Source of the DNA: Thermoleophilia bacterium
GTDB taxonomy: Bacteria > Actinomycetota > Thermoleophilia > Gaiellales > Gaiellaceae
DNA length: 8,608 nucleotides
Reading direction: 5' to 3'
Assembly (NCBI GenBank): GCA_029858755.1
Contig: JAOUEK010000058.1
Coordinates: 1-8,608 of the forward strand
Shown here: positions 1 through 7,047 of the stretch, in pieces
Position numbering within the stretch: position 1 is the stretch's first letter
How the letters are laid out: each line of letters begins with the position of its first letter
Notes under the pieces: model-generated
Databases searched by the model: none
Told to the model about the DNA's origin: nothing
What the model saw: the letters and a program-made list of their open reading frames with translations, nothing else
Position numbers and translations under genes: made by a program

Positions 1-2626
1 CGGCCGGCGCGGGCTTTTCCCCGGCACCTGCCTTCTCCCCGGCACCGGGCTTCTCCCCGGCACCGGGCTTCTCCCCGGCCGCGGGCTTGTCGCCCGCCGC
101 AGGCGCCCCCTCGGCAGGGAGGGCACCGCCGTCGTCGTCTTCGCTCGCCTCACCGCGCTCGGCCTCGGCACCGTCGTCCGAGGCCTCGGCTCCCGCCTCC
201 GCCGGCTTCTTCTTCCGCCGACGGCCTCCGCGAGACCCGCGACGCGTCTTCTTCTTCGGCGGTCCGTCCGCGGCACCGACCTCGCCGTCGGCCGACGGGC
301 CGGCGCCCTCGGCGTCGGCGTCTGCGTCTCCGACGTCGGGCTCGCCCTCCGCCGCAGCCTGCTCTTCCTCGGCGGGCTCCTCGCGCTCGGCGTCGGCCTC
401 GGCCGGAGCGTCGTCGGCGGTCGGGCGGGCCTTGCCGGCGGGCCCGCGTCGCGCGGGGGCGCGGGTCGGCTTCTCCGCCTCGCTCTCGAACGTGATCGGC
501 GCCGGCGCGCGGGCGCCGTCCACGAGCGTCCCCAGCACCTGACCGTCGAGCACCCGGCCGACGCGCACCGTGACGCGCTTGCCGACCAGGGATGCGGCGC
601 CGGCCACGATCACGTCCACGCCGTCCAGCGCGCCGACACCGGCGGCCGCGTCGTGCAGCCCCACCTCGACGAGCTTCACCTCGACCTCCGCGTCCTCCTC
701 GACGGGGACGTCGGGCCGCAGCTCGTCGAGCTTGCCCTCGGCCAGGACCTCCAGGTGATCGGCGTGCACGTGGCCGTCGGCGGCGACGAGGAAGAACCGG
801 CGCTTGGTCGAGGCCTCGAGCGCCGCGAGCCGCTCGCCGCCCGGGCCCGCGAGGAGCGCCAGCGTGTGCGGATGGAGGGCAACCCGGTGCGCCTGGATAC
901 CGCGCGCCCCGGCTGCGGCGAGCGCCCGCAGGCGACGCTCCACCGCCATCGCGATCGTGGCGTCGGAGACGACGATCCCGTCTCCGCCGCAGGTCGGGCA
1001 CTTGCGGGTCATCAGCTCGCGCGGGCCCTCGGTGACGTTCTGACGCGTCATCTCGACGAGGCCGAGCGGGGAGATCTCGACCACGTACGTCTTCGTGCGG
1101 TCGCGCTCGAGCTCGGTGCGGAGCGCCTCCTCCACGGCCTGCCTGTTCTTGGGGTTGGCCATGTCGATGAAGTCGATGACGATGATCCCGCCGATGTCGC
1201 GCAGCCGCAGCTGGCGCACGACCTCCTTCACCGCCTCGAGGTTGTTCTTCACGATCGTGTCCTCGAGCCGCTGCGTCGACGTCTTCTTGCGGGAGCCGAC
1301 GAAGCGCCCGGTGTTCACGTCGATCACCGTGAACGCCTCGGCGTAGTCGAAGATCAGATACCCGCCGGACGGCAGGTCGACGCGCCGGTCGAGGGTGGAC
1401 GAGATCTCGCGCTCCACCCCGTAGCGCTCGAACAGCGGCTCCTTCTCCTTGTCGCGGTGAACGCGCTCGATCATGTGCGGCGACGTCTTCTTCAGGTAGC
1501 CGACGATGCGCCTGTGCGCACGGTCGTCGTCGACGTGGGCGGCGACGAAGTCGCCGGCGAAGAGGTCGCGGACGATGCGCAGCGGGAGCTCCGCCTCCTG
1601 GTACACGAGCTCGGGCGCTGACGACGTCTTGGCACGCGCCTGGACGGTCTTCCACAGCCGCTCCAGGAAGACCATGTCCCGCTCGAGGTCCTCCGCCGAG
1701 GCGCCGTCGGCCGCGGTACGGACGATCACGCCGCCCTGCTTCGGCTCGATCTCCCGCAGGATCTCCTTCAGCCGCTGCCGCTCTGCGTCATCGAGCCGTC
1801 GTGAGACGCCGAGCCCCTCGCCGTACGGGACGTACACGAGGAAGCGCCCCGGGAGCGAGACCTCGGTGGTGAGCCGAGCGCCCTTCGTCTTCATCGGGTC
1901 CTTCACGGCCTGCACGAGGATCTCCTGGCCGCGCTGGATCAGGTCGGTGATCCGCTTCCCCTCGCGCGCCTTCCCCTCGAGCTCGGGCGCGACGATCTCG
2001 TCCACGTAGAGGAACCCGTTCTTCTCGAGGCCGATCTCGACGAACGCGGCCTCCATGCCGGGGAGCACGTTGTCGACCTGGCCGAGGTAGATGTTCCCCG
2101 CGATCGAGCGGCGGTCGGGGCGCTCGAGGTAGACCTCGGCGACGCGGTCGTCCTCCATGATCGCGACGCGCTGCTCGCCCGCGTCGACGGAGATCAAGAG
2201 CTCGCGCTTGGCGGCCGGCAGCGGAGCGCGACGGGGCGCCTGCTTGCGCCTGCCGCCTGTGCCGCTGCGGCTCCCGCCGCGACGGCCGGACGTCTTCTCG
2301 CCGTCCGCCGCCTGCTTCGCCGGCTGGCGCTTCGCGGTCGCGGCCGGCGCGGCCGTGGCAGGCTCGCCGGCGCTCTCCGCGGCGCCGGCGCCGCCGGCGG
2401 TCGCAGCGGCGCCGGTCCGCTTCTTCCGGTTGCGCCCGCCGCGGGTACCTCGCCGGCGGCGGCGGCGCTCCGCCTCGGCGGCGGGCCCGTCCGGCGTCGA
2501 GTCGCCGGACCGTCGTGCGTCGTCGCTCGCGGCGGTGGCCGGCCGCTCAGCCGGCGCCGTCGCCTCCGTCTCGGCGGCCTGCATGGCCGCGCCTGCGGTC
2601 TTCTTGAGAAATCGAAACCAGGGCAA
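1..2626 (-). CDS. rne: Ribonuclease E/G family endoribonuclease with long N- and C-terminal extensions (3' end cut by window edge)
   Basis: This enzyme cuts single-stranded RNA in rRNA processing and mRNA turnover. At least 875 residues are present, and the frame is open at base 1. Residues 1-156 are a low-complexity, arginine-rich extension. The core starts near 157 with an S1 domain (GNIYLGQVDNVLPGMEAAFV, about 176-195). The DNase I-like catalytic part has metal-binding Asp436 in VIDVNTGR and Asp485 in IVIDFIDM. The zinc-link CPTCGG is at 543-548. Residues 640-703 look like a TRAM/OB domain. After that comes an acidic Ala/Glu tail with a basic patch at 791-807 and (GAGEKP)n repeats to the edge. 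Length and extensions suit RNase E better than RNase G. The TTG start is chosen from AGGAG 9 bases upstream; ATG at codon 15 is the alternative. Six extra residues seem inserted after the first catalytic Asp. Confidence 0.93.
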   Translation of the reverse strand, partial: MPWFRFLKKTAGAAMQAAETEATAPAERPATAASDDARRSGDSTPDGPAAEAERRRRRRGTRGGRNRKKRTGAAATAGGAGAAESAGEPATAAPAATAKRQPAKQAADGEKTSGRRGGSRSGTGGRRKQAPRRAPLPAAKRELLISVDAGEQRVAIMEDDRVAEVYLERPDRRSIAGNIYLGQVDNVLPGMEAAFVEIGLEKNGFLYVDEIVAPELEGKAREGKRITDLIQRGQEILVQAVKDPMKTKGARLTTEVSLPGRFLVYVPYGEGLGVSRRLDDAERQRLKEILREIEPKQGGVIVRTAADGASAEDLERDMVFLERLWKTVQARAKTSSAPELVYQEAELPLRIVRDLFAGDFVAAHVDDDRAHRRIVGYLKKTSPHMIERVHRDKEKEPLFERYGVEREISSTLDRRVDLPSGGYLIFDYAEAFTVIDVNTGRFVGSRKKTSTQRLEDTIVKNNLEAVKEVVRQLRLRDIGGIIVIDFIDMANPKNRQAVEEALRTELERDRTKTYVVEISPLGLVEMTRQNVTEGPRELMTRKCPTCGGDGIVVSDATIAMAVERRLRALAAAGARGIQAHRVALHPHTLALLAGPGGERLAALEASTKRRFFLVAADGHVHADHLEVLAEGKLDELRPDVPVEEDAEVEVKLVEVGLHDAAAGVGALDGVDVIVAGAASLVGKRVTVRVGRVLDGQVLGTLVDGARAPAPITFESEAEKPTRAPARRGPAGKARPTADDAPAEADAEREEPAEEEQAAAEGEPDVGDADADAEGAGPSADGEVGAADGPPKKKTRRGSRGGRRRKKKPAEAGAEASDDGAEAERGEASEDDDGGALPAEGAPAAGDKPAAGEKPGAGEKPGAGEKAGAGEKPAPA
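3..110 (-). repeat. 18-bp tandem repeat encoding GAGEKP-type hexapeptides in the RNase E/G tail
   Basis: Six consecutive 18-base units start at plus-strand positions 3, 21, 39, 57, 75 and 93. The units at 39-56 and 57-74 are identical, and those at 3-20, 21-38 and 75-92 differ by a few bases. The unit at 93-110 is clearly degenerate. In the gene's frame they read AAGDKP, AAGEKP, GAGEKP, GAGEKP, GAGEKA, GAGEKP across the shifted unit boundaries. Because 18 is a multiple of three, gain or loss of a unit keeps the frame. The array may continue a little past the window edge. Confidence 0.85.
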
Positions 2627-2775
2627 GGATCGGGTCTCCTCCCGTCTGCGCGCACAGATCCGGCGCCGCCCATGCGGCTGCCGTCGTCGCGCAGCGTCGT
2701 GTGTGGAATGCAGTGGCCATGGGCCTCATCGCCGAAGGCTACCAGCGGCGGCGGGCCGCCCTGCGCGATCCGGGC
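2627..2775. other. Spacer before the RNase E/G gene; no clear promoter seen
   Basis: The 149 bases between the small gene and the RNase E/G start hold only one assignable signal, the AGGAG ribosome binding site at 2636-2640. A TAGCCT near the middle fits TAnnnT but has no -35 partner. In enterobacteria the RNase E leader is a feedback-control target, but I found no strong hairpin here that would support the same claim. Readthrough from the upstream gene is equally possible. Confidence 0.3.
2636..2640 (-). promoter_or_regulatory. Ribosome binding site that decides the TTG start of the RNase E/G gene
   Basis: AGGAG on the minus strand lies 9 bases before a TTG. The first in-frame ATG, 14 codons downstream at 2584, has only a weak GCAGGCG before it. 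The site favours TTG initiation and adds the residues MPWFRFLKKTAGAA to the protein. Confidence 0.55.
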
Positions 2776-2970
2776 TCAGGCCGCTGCCGGCTTCAGCCTC
2801 GCGCGCCGAGCACGCACGGCGCGGAGGCGCTGGGAGAGCCGCGCCCACGCCCACGGCTCGAGCTCGCCGTACCGCGTGTGCGTCTGGCCTCGAGTCGCCT
2901 CGAGGTACTCGAACCATGCATCGGCTTCCTCGATCTGCAACAGCTCTTCGGCCAGCTCGGTGTGGGCCAC
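2776..2970 (-). CDS. Small protein of unknown function (64 residues)
   Basis: I do not recognise this gene by name. The GTG start has a full AGGAGG four bases upstream (2975-2980), the clearest translation signal in this part of the window, so the frame is very likely real. An ATG 24 codons further upstream is in frame but gives an arginine/proline-rich lead with no ribosome binding site, and I reject it. The protein has an acidic first half (TELAEELLQIEEADAWFEYL, residues 4-23) and a very basic end (RLSQRLRAVRARRARLK, residues 44-60), joined by HTRYGELEPWAWARL. Four aromatic residues around two Trp sites suggest a small folded helical protein, not a chance frame. There is no signal peptide, membrane segment or cysteine. 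It sits alone between the elongasome operon and the RNase E/G gene. Confidence 0.7.
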   Translation of the reverse strand: MAHTELAEELLQIEEADAWFEYLEATRGQTHTRYGELEPWAWARLSQRLRAVRARRARLKPAAA

Positions 2971-2999
2971 GGTGCCTCCTGGATCGCGAGTCGGGCGCC

Positions 3000-3005
3000 A
3001 TCCTA
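3000..3005 (-). promoter_or_regulatory. Candidate -10 box (TAGGAT) for the 64-residue gene
   Basis: TAGGAT on the minus strand matches the TAnnnT -10 pattern. It would start a transcript near 2993, leaving a leader of about 23 bases with the AGGAGG site before the GTG. It lies right after the hairpin that may end the preceding operon. No convincing -35 element is seen 16 to 18 bases upstream, where the sequence is part of the hairpin stem. Confidence 0.3.
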
Positions 3006-3009
3006 GGAC

Positions 3010-3027
3010 CGGGTCCGGACGGACCCG
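3010..3027 (-). terminator. GC-rich hairpin after the elongasome operon
   Basis: CGGGTCC and GGACCCG form a perfect 7-bp stem with a 4-base loop, 41 bases past the last stop of the operon and before the next gene. There is no T-run after the stem. It could be a U-less terminator of the kind often proposed for high-GC bacteria. A competing shorter fold (GGACC-G-GGTCC) overlaps it at 3006-3016. Position supports an operon end; the function is not proven. Confidence 0.4.
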
Positions 3028-3068
3028 CCGCCGACGCCGCACGATCGAGGGAGCGGATGTGCCGGGCG

Positions 3069-3854
3069 CTACGAGTGGCGCTGCGTGAGGAGCCCCGGCG
3101 TGGCCGCGAGAGCGCCGATGGCGAGAGTGACTCCGCCGGCGATCGCTGCCCGCACGGGCACGCCGCCGTGCGGCAGGGCCCGCGCCAGCGAGCGTCCGGC
3201 GAGGCCGACGGCCAGTGCCAGGCCGAACTCCGGGCGCACCGGTGCGGCCGCGGGGAGCGGCAGCTCCCGCTCGGGTGCGCCCGTCGCCGTCAACGCCTCG
3301 CGGATCGTCCGAGCCTGCAGGGGTAGGAGCAGCGGCAGGTGTGACCCGTGCACCCAGGGCACGGCGGCGATCGCGGCGGCCCGGAGCGCCGACCGCGCCA
3401 CGAGAGCACGGACGACCGGCTCGCGCAGCGCGGGAAGGCGCGCGGCGAGCGCGGCCCCGGCGGGGCCGGCAGCGCGCGCGATCGCGCCCGCGATCCGCTC
3501 GACCGGGAAGCCGCGGCCCGGCGGGCAGTCGACGACGTCCCGGGCGAGCACGTACGGCACGTCGGCAGGGGCGCCGGTCTGCACGGCCACGCGCGGCGTC
3601 CCGGCGCGTGCGGCGGCCCGGAGCACCCTGAGCTGCTCGGCGGAGGGGCCGCCGGCGAGCACGCAGACGAGCACGCCTGCGCCGGCCGGCTCCCCGTCCG
3701 GTCGAACGAGCGACGCGTCGCCACCCTCGGCGAGCGCCCGTGAGAGCTGGGGCGCGAGCGGCCCGAGCACGACCAGGGGCCCGGCCGGCTCGAGCGGGCC
3801 CGAGCTCTGGCGCGCGAGGCGCAGCAGCGGCCCGATCGAGAGCCCGACCGGCAT
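3069..3854 (-). CDS. Uncharacterised Ala-rich protein with DUF697-like C-terminal half
   Basis: I do not recognise this 261-residue protein with certainty. Residues about 25-130 look like an alpha/beta fold: strand PLVVLG at 26-31, strand VLVCVLAGG at 61-69, helix, strand PRVAVQTG at 87-94, then helix VERIAGAIARAAG at 118-130. The order recalls the back half of a small GTPase domain, but there is no P-loop (GxxxxGK) and no NKxD; VQTG sits where NKxD would be. Residues about 150-250 are helical and mildly hydrophobic, with PWVHGSHLPLLLPLQ at 166-180 and a final membrane-like helix near 233-254, resembling DUF697 (YcjF-like) domains. The ATG shares one base with the rodA stop (TGATG) and has no Shine-Dalgarno, so it is probably translated by coupling. 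Membership in the elongasome operon is clear; function is unknown. It could be a membrane-associated pseudo-GTPase, but this is inference. Confidence 0.8.
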   Translation of the reverse strand: MPVGLSIGPLLRLARQSSGPLEPAGPLVVLGPLAPQLSRALAEGGDASLVRPDGEPAGAGVLVCVLAGGPSAEQLRVLRAAARAGTPRVAVQTGAPADVPYVLARDVVDCPPGRGFPVERIAGAIARAAGPAGAALAARLPALREPVVRALVARSALRAAAIAAVPWVHGSHLPLLLPLQARTIREALTATGAPERELPLPAAAPVRPEFGLALAVGLAGRSLARALPHGGVPVRAAIAGGVTLAIGALAATPGLLTQRHS

Positions 3855-5044
3855 CAGCGGCGGGAGAGCGTCGCCATGCCTCGTGCGTGGATCGACTGCA
3901 GGAGCCCGATCGCGACGAGGTTCGACATCATCGACGAGCCGCCGACGGTGAAGAACGGAAGCGGGATCCCGGTGACCGGCGCGATGCCCATGGTCATGCC
4001 GACGTTGACGAAGATCTGGAAGAGCAGCGCGACCGCGATCCCCCCGGCGACGACGGCCCCGTAGAGGTCGCCGGCGACGGTGACCACACGGAGCGCCCGC
4101 CACACGACGAGCAGGTAGAGCAGCAGCAGGATCGAGGCGCCGAAGAAGCCGCGCTGCTCGGCGAACGAGGCGAACACGAAGTCCGTCGCATGCTCGGGAA
4201 GGTAGTCGAGCCGCGTCTGGCTCGCCTCGCGGACACCCCTGCCGTCGAGGCCTCCGGCACCGATCGCGGTGATCGACTGCGTGACGTTGTAGGTGAGCCC
4301 GGCGGGATCCGAGTCGGGGTTCGTGAAGCCGGTGAGCCGTGCGGTCTGATACGGCTTGAGCACCTCGATCCCGGCCGACGGCAGGAACCAGAGGACGCTG
4401 GCGACGGCCACGACGAGCACGAGCGCGAGCAGGCTGAGGTGCAGCCAGCGGACGCCGGCGAGGAAGAGCACGGCCGCGAGCGCCGCCCCGTAGACGAGCG
4501 CGGTGCCGAGGTCCGGCTGGACGAACACCAGCGCCGCCGGCACGACTCCGAGACCGACAGCGGCCAGCACCGTCCGGAGCTCGCGGATGCGCGCCTGGCG
4601 CGTGACGAGGAACCCGGCGATGGCGAGCACGAAGGCGGCCTTGCCGAACTCCGAGGGCTGGAACTGGAAGGGCCCGATGTCGATCCAGCGCTTCGCGCCA
4701 CGGACCTCCGCCGCGACGACCACGACGACGAGCATGAACGACAGCGTGAGGGCGTACAGGAGCTTCCAGTGACGCCGGTAGAGCCCCGGGGGGACCAGCG
4801 TCGCGAGCACGAAGCCGGCGCCGCCGAGCACGACCGCCACCACCTGGCGGTCGAGGTGGTAGTTCGGGTCGCCGGGGACGTCGAAGCGCGTGATCCCGTC
4901 GACGGCCCAGAGCCCGTAGGCGACCAGCGCCACGACGGCGAGCAGCAGCACCCAGTCGAGGTTGCGCACGAACCTGCCGGCTGCGCTCGCCGCGAGCGGC
5001 TGCGGCCGGGAAGTGACGGCGCGGCGAGGGGCGTCGACGATCAA
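3854..5044 (-). CDS. rodA: RodA, SEDS-family peptidoglycan glycosyltransferase
   Basis: The 396-residue polytopic membrane enzyme polymerises lipid II into glycan strands for lateral-wall growth and pairs with the PBP2 encoded just upstream. About ten hydrophobic segments are visible from residue 31 on. SEDS signatures are QPSEF at 129-133, PDLGT at 177-181, LPEHATDFVFA at 282-292 and GIPLPFFTVGGSS at 359-371. Asp288 in the TDF motif matches the catalytic aspartate of the family, and Glu296 follows in the next helix. The frame stays open about 53 codons further upstream, but that stretch lies within mrdA and is arginine-rich and unlike RodA. I chose the TTG that shares TTGA with the mrdA stop. 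It has no clear Shine-Dalgarno, so coupling is likely. A GTG at residue 26 is an alternative. Confidence 0.95.
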   Translation of the reverse strand: MIVDAPRRAVTSRPQPLAASAAGRFVRNLDWVLLLAVVALVAYGLWAVDGITRFDVPGDPNYHLDRQVVAVVLGGAGFVLATLVPPGLYRRHWKLLYALTLSFMLVVVVVAAEVRGAKRWIDIGPFQFQPSEFGKAAFVLAIAGFLVTRQARIRELRTVLAAVGLGVVPAALVFVQPDLGTALVYGAALAAVLFLAGVRWLHLSLLALVLVVAVASVLWFLPSAGIEVLKPYQTARLTGFTNPDSDPAGLTYNVTQSITAIGAGGLDGRGVREASQTRLDYLPEHATDFVFASFAEQRGFFGASILLLLYLLVVWRALRVVTVAGDLYGAVVAGGIAVALLFQIFVNVGMTMGIAPVTGIPLPFFTVGGSSMMSNLVAIGLLQSIHARGMATLSRR

Positions 5045-7047
5045 TCCGTCGCCACGAGCACCTGCGCTCCTCCCTTGACGCCGAAGAACCGCTCGAACAC
5101 CTTGAGCGCCGCGGGCGCCGCCGCGGTGCTGCCGTGACCGCCGTTCTCGATCACCGCGCAGACGACGATGCGGGCGTCGTCGGCAGGCCCGTAACCGCAC
5201 CACCAGGACTGGTCCTCGAGGTGGTCGGCAGGGTAGCCCGGGAGCGGGACGACCTTCTCGGCGGTTCCCGTCTTGCCCGCGATCGGCACCGGGTAGCTCG
5301 CGAACACGCCGGACGACGTGCCGTCCGTGGCGTGCGTCGCGGCGTACAGTCCTTCGCGCACGACCTGCAGCGCAGAGCCGTCCACCCCGGCGTCCCGTGG
5401 CGGGTCGGGAGCGAAGCTGCGCAGCACCACGCTGCGCTGCTCGTTCGCGGCTGGGGTGTCCACCTCGGACACGAGGTACGGCGTGACCAGCTTGCCGCCG
5501 TTGGCGATCATCGCGTAGAAGCGGGCCATCTGCAGCGGCGTCACGGAGACGTCCTTCTGCCCGATCGCCAGCTGGATCGAGTCACCCGGGTTCCACGCCC
5601 GGTCCCAGTCGCTCGTGAAGGTGCGCTTGCGCCAGGCGGGCGTGGGCACGAGGCCGTCCGCCTCGCCGCCGATGTCGAGCCCGGCGGGTGCGCCGAAGCC
5701 GAAGATGCGAGCCCAATCCTGCATCCGCGCCCAGTTGTCGACGCCCGACGTGTAGAACCGGTAGCCGACGTCGTAGAAGTACGTGTCGCACGACGCGGCG
5801 AGCGCCTCGGGCAGTGCCATGGGCCGGTTGACGTACGGGTCCCAGTTCCGGAACACCTGCTTGTCCAGCCCGTACTCGGCGCGCGGGGTGCACTGGATCG
5901 ACTCGTACGGGGCGAGCAGGTGCTCCTGCATCGCGGCGAGCGCCGTCACGGGCTTCCACGTCGAGCCGGGTGGGTACTCGACCTGGGTGGCGCGGTTCAG
6001 CCCGGGGTAGTTCGCCTCCTTCGCCGCGTCGGCGTCGAGCAACGGCGCGATCTTCTTCGCGTCGACCCGCCCCACGTAGACCGACGGCTTGAAGGTCGGG
6101 TAGGAGGCCATTGCGAGCACGGCTCCGTCCCGCGGGTCGAGCGCGACGATCGCACCGCCGTTGGCGTAGTACGACTTGTTCGCGCGCGCCGTCTCGATGC
6201 CGAAGCGCAGCGCCCGCTCCGCCTCGCGCTGCAGCCCGATGTCCAGCGTCAGCCGCACGGCGTTGCCGGGGCGCGCGTCGCGGCGGAGCTCGAGCCTGCT
6301 CTGCGGCTGCCCCAGCGAGTCGACGCGGATCTGCGCGAGGCCGGTGGCGCCGCGGAGGTACTCGTCGTACCGTGCCTCGATGCCGCTCTTCCCGATCTTG
6401 TCGCCGAGCACGTAGCCGTCCTTGGCCTTGCGCTTGAGCTCGTCGCCGGAGATCTCGCCGACGTAGCCGAGCAGCTGCGCGGCGATCGTCTGGTACTCGT
6501 AGTCGCGAAGGTACGTCTGCTGGATCTGGACGCCGGGGAACTCCGCCTGGTGCTCGTACAGGTACGCGACCTGCTCCTCGTGCACCGCGGTCTTCACCGT
6601 GATCGGCGTCAGCGGGTCGGCGCGGCCCTCGTCGACGGCACGGGCGAGGGCGAGCGCGGAGACGTCCAGCACCCCGGCCAGTCTCCGGATCACCGTGAAG
6701 CGACCCTTCTTCGGCAGGTCGCCGACCCAGAGCTTGACCGCCGTCCCCGGGACGTTGTCGACGATCACCTTGCCGTTGCGGTCGAGGATCGGGCCGCGGG
6801 GCGCCTCCAGCCGGATGGTGCGCAGCTGGTTGGACTGCGCGGCGCCCAGGTACTTCTCGCCCGAGAGCACCTGGAGCGACCACAGCCGAACGATCAGCAC
6901 GGCGAACACCGCGAGCGCGATCGCCCCGATCACGCCGACGCGGAGGGCCAGGCCCGGGGTCAGCCGGTACGGCGCGGAGACGCCCGGGTCGGGCGGGAGG
7001 AAGCGGGTCGACGACGAGCGCTGCTCGCCGTACGGCGGGTTAGACAA
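5041..7047 (-). CDS. mrdA: Penicillin-binding protein 2, elongasome peptidoglycan D,D-transpeptidase
   Basis: The 668-residue class B penicillin-binding protein cross-links lateral-wall peptidoglycan in the periplasm-equivalent space, working with RodA. Residues 1-33 are cytoplasmic and about 34-58 form the single membrane anchor. The pedestal/dimerisation domain follows, with RGPILDRNG at 84-92 and GKSGIEARYDEYLRG at 219-233. The transpeptidase domain carries all three active-site motifs: STWK at 362-365 (catalytic Ser362), SCD at 419-421 and KTG at 592-594. SxD instead of SxN is usual for the PBP2/MrdA branch, which separates it from FtsI. All key residues are intact. The TTG start overlaps the end of mreD by 8 bases and is supported by GGGAGGT upstream. 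The TGA stop overlaps the TTG start of rodA by 4 bases. Confidence 0.97.
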   Translation of the reverse strand: MSNPPYGEQRSSSTRFLPPDPGVSAPYRLTPGLALRVGVIGAIALAVFAVLIVRLWSLQVLSGEKYLGAAQSNQLRTIRLEAPRGPILDRNGKVIVDNVPGTAVKLWVGDLPKKGRFTVIRRLAGVLDVSALALARAVDEGRADPLTPITVKTAVHEEQVAYLYEHQAEFPGVQIQQTYLRDYEYQTIAAQLLGYVGEISGDELKRKAKDGYVLGDKIGKSGIEARYDEYLRGATGLAQIRVDSLGQPQSRLELRRDARPGNAVRLTLDIGLQREAERALRFGIETARANKSYYANGGAIVALDPRDGAVLAMASYPTFKPSVYVGRVDAKKIAPLLDADAAKEANYPGLNRATQVEYPPGSTWKPVTALAAMQEHLLAPYESIQCTPRAEYGLDKQVFRNWDPYVNRPMALPEALAASCDTYFYDVGYRFYTSGVDNWARMQDWARIFGFGAPAGLDIGGEADGLVPTPAWRKRTFTSDWDRAWNPGDSIQLAIGQKDVSVTPLQMARFYAMIANGGKLVTPYLVSEVDTPAANEQRSVVLRSFAPDPPRDAGVDGSALQVVREGLYAATHATDGTSSGVFASYPVPIAGKTGTAEKVVPLPGYPADHLEDQSWWCGYGPADDARIVVCAVIENGGHGSTAAAPAALKVFERFFGVKGGAQVLVATD

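Noticed and set aside
653..1621. A 322-codon plus-strand open frame with a protein-like composition
   Set aside because: It is exactly antisense to the conserved RNase E/G core, and its Leu/Val/Asp-rich look comes from complementing conserved codons.
150..1655. A 501-codon minus-strand open frame in another frame over the RNase E/G catalytic region
   Set aside because: The translation is nearly all Arg, Ala, Gly and Pro. The alternative frame carries Asp436, Asp485 and CPTCGG and runs unbroken from 2626 to the edge, so it is the real one.
2776..3042. An 88-residue version of the small protein starting at ATG 3042
   Set aside because: The extra 24 residues are Arg/Pro-rich, cover the hairpin and the -10-like hexamer, and lack a ribosome binding site, while GTG 2970 has AGGAGG.
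2157..3326. A 389-codon plus-strand open frame spanning the RNase E/G start, the small gene and the operon boundary
   Set aside because: It crosses several independent minus-strand features, has no plausible start signal and changes composition along its length.
3740..5137. A 465-codon plus-strand open frame, opposite rodA
   Set aside because: The translation is a low-complexity string of Asp, Glu, His and Arg, antisense to hydrophobic RodA helices. No ribosome binding site or homology signal was seen.
5785..5793. SCD in place of SxN as the second active-site motif of PBP2
   Set aside because: SxD is the normal form in the PBP2/MrdA branch, so this is not a lost residue.
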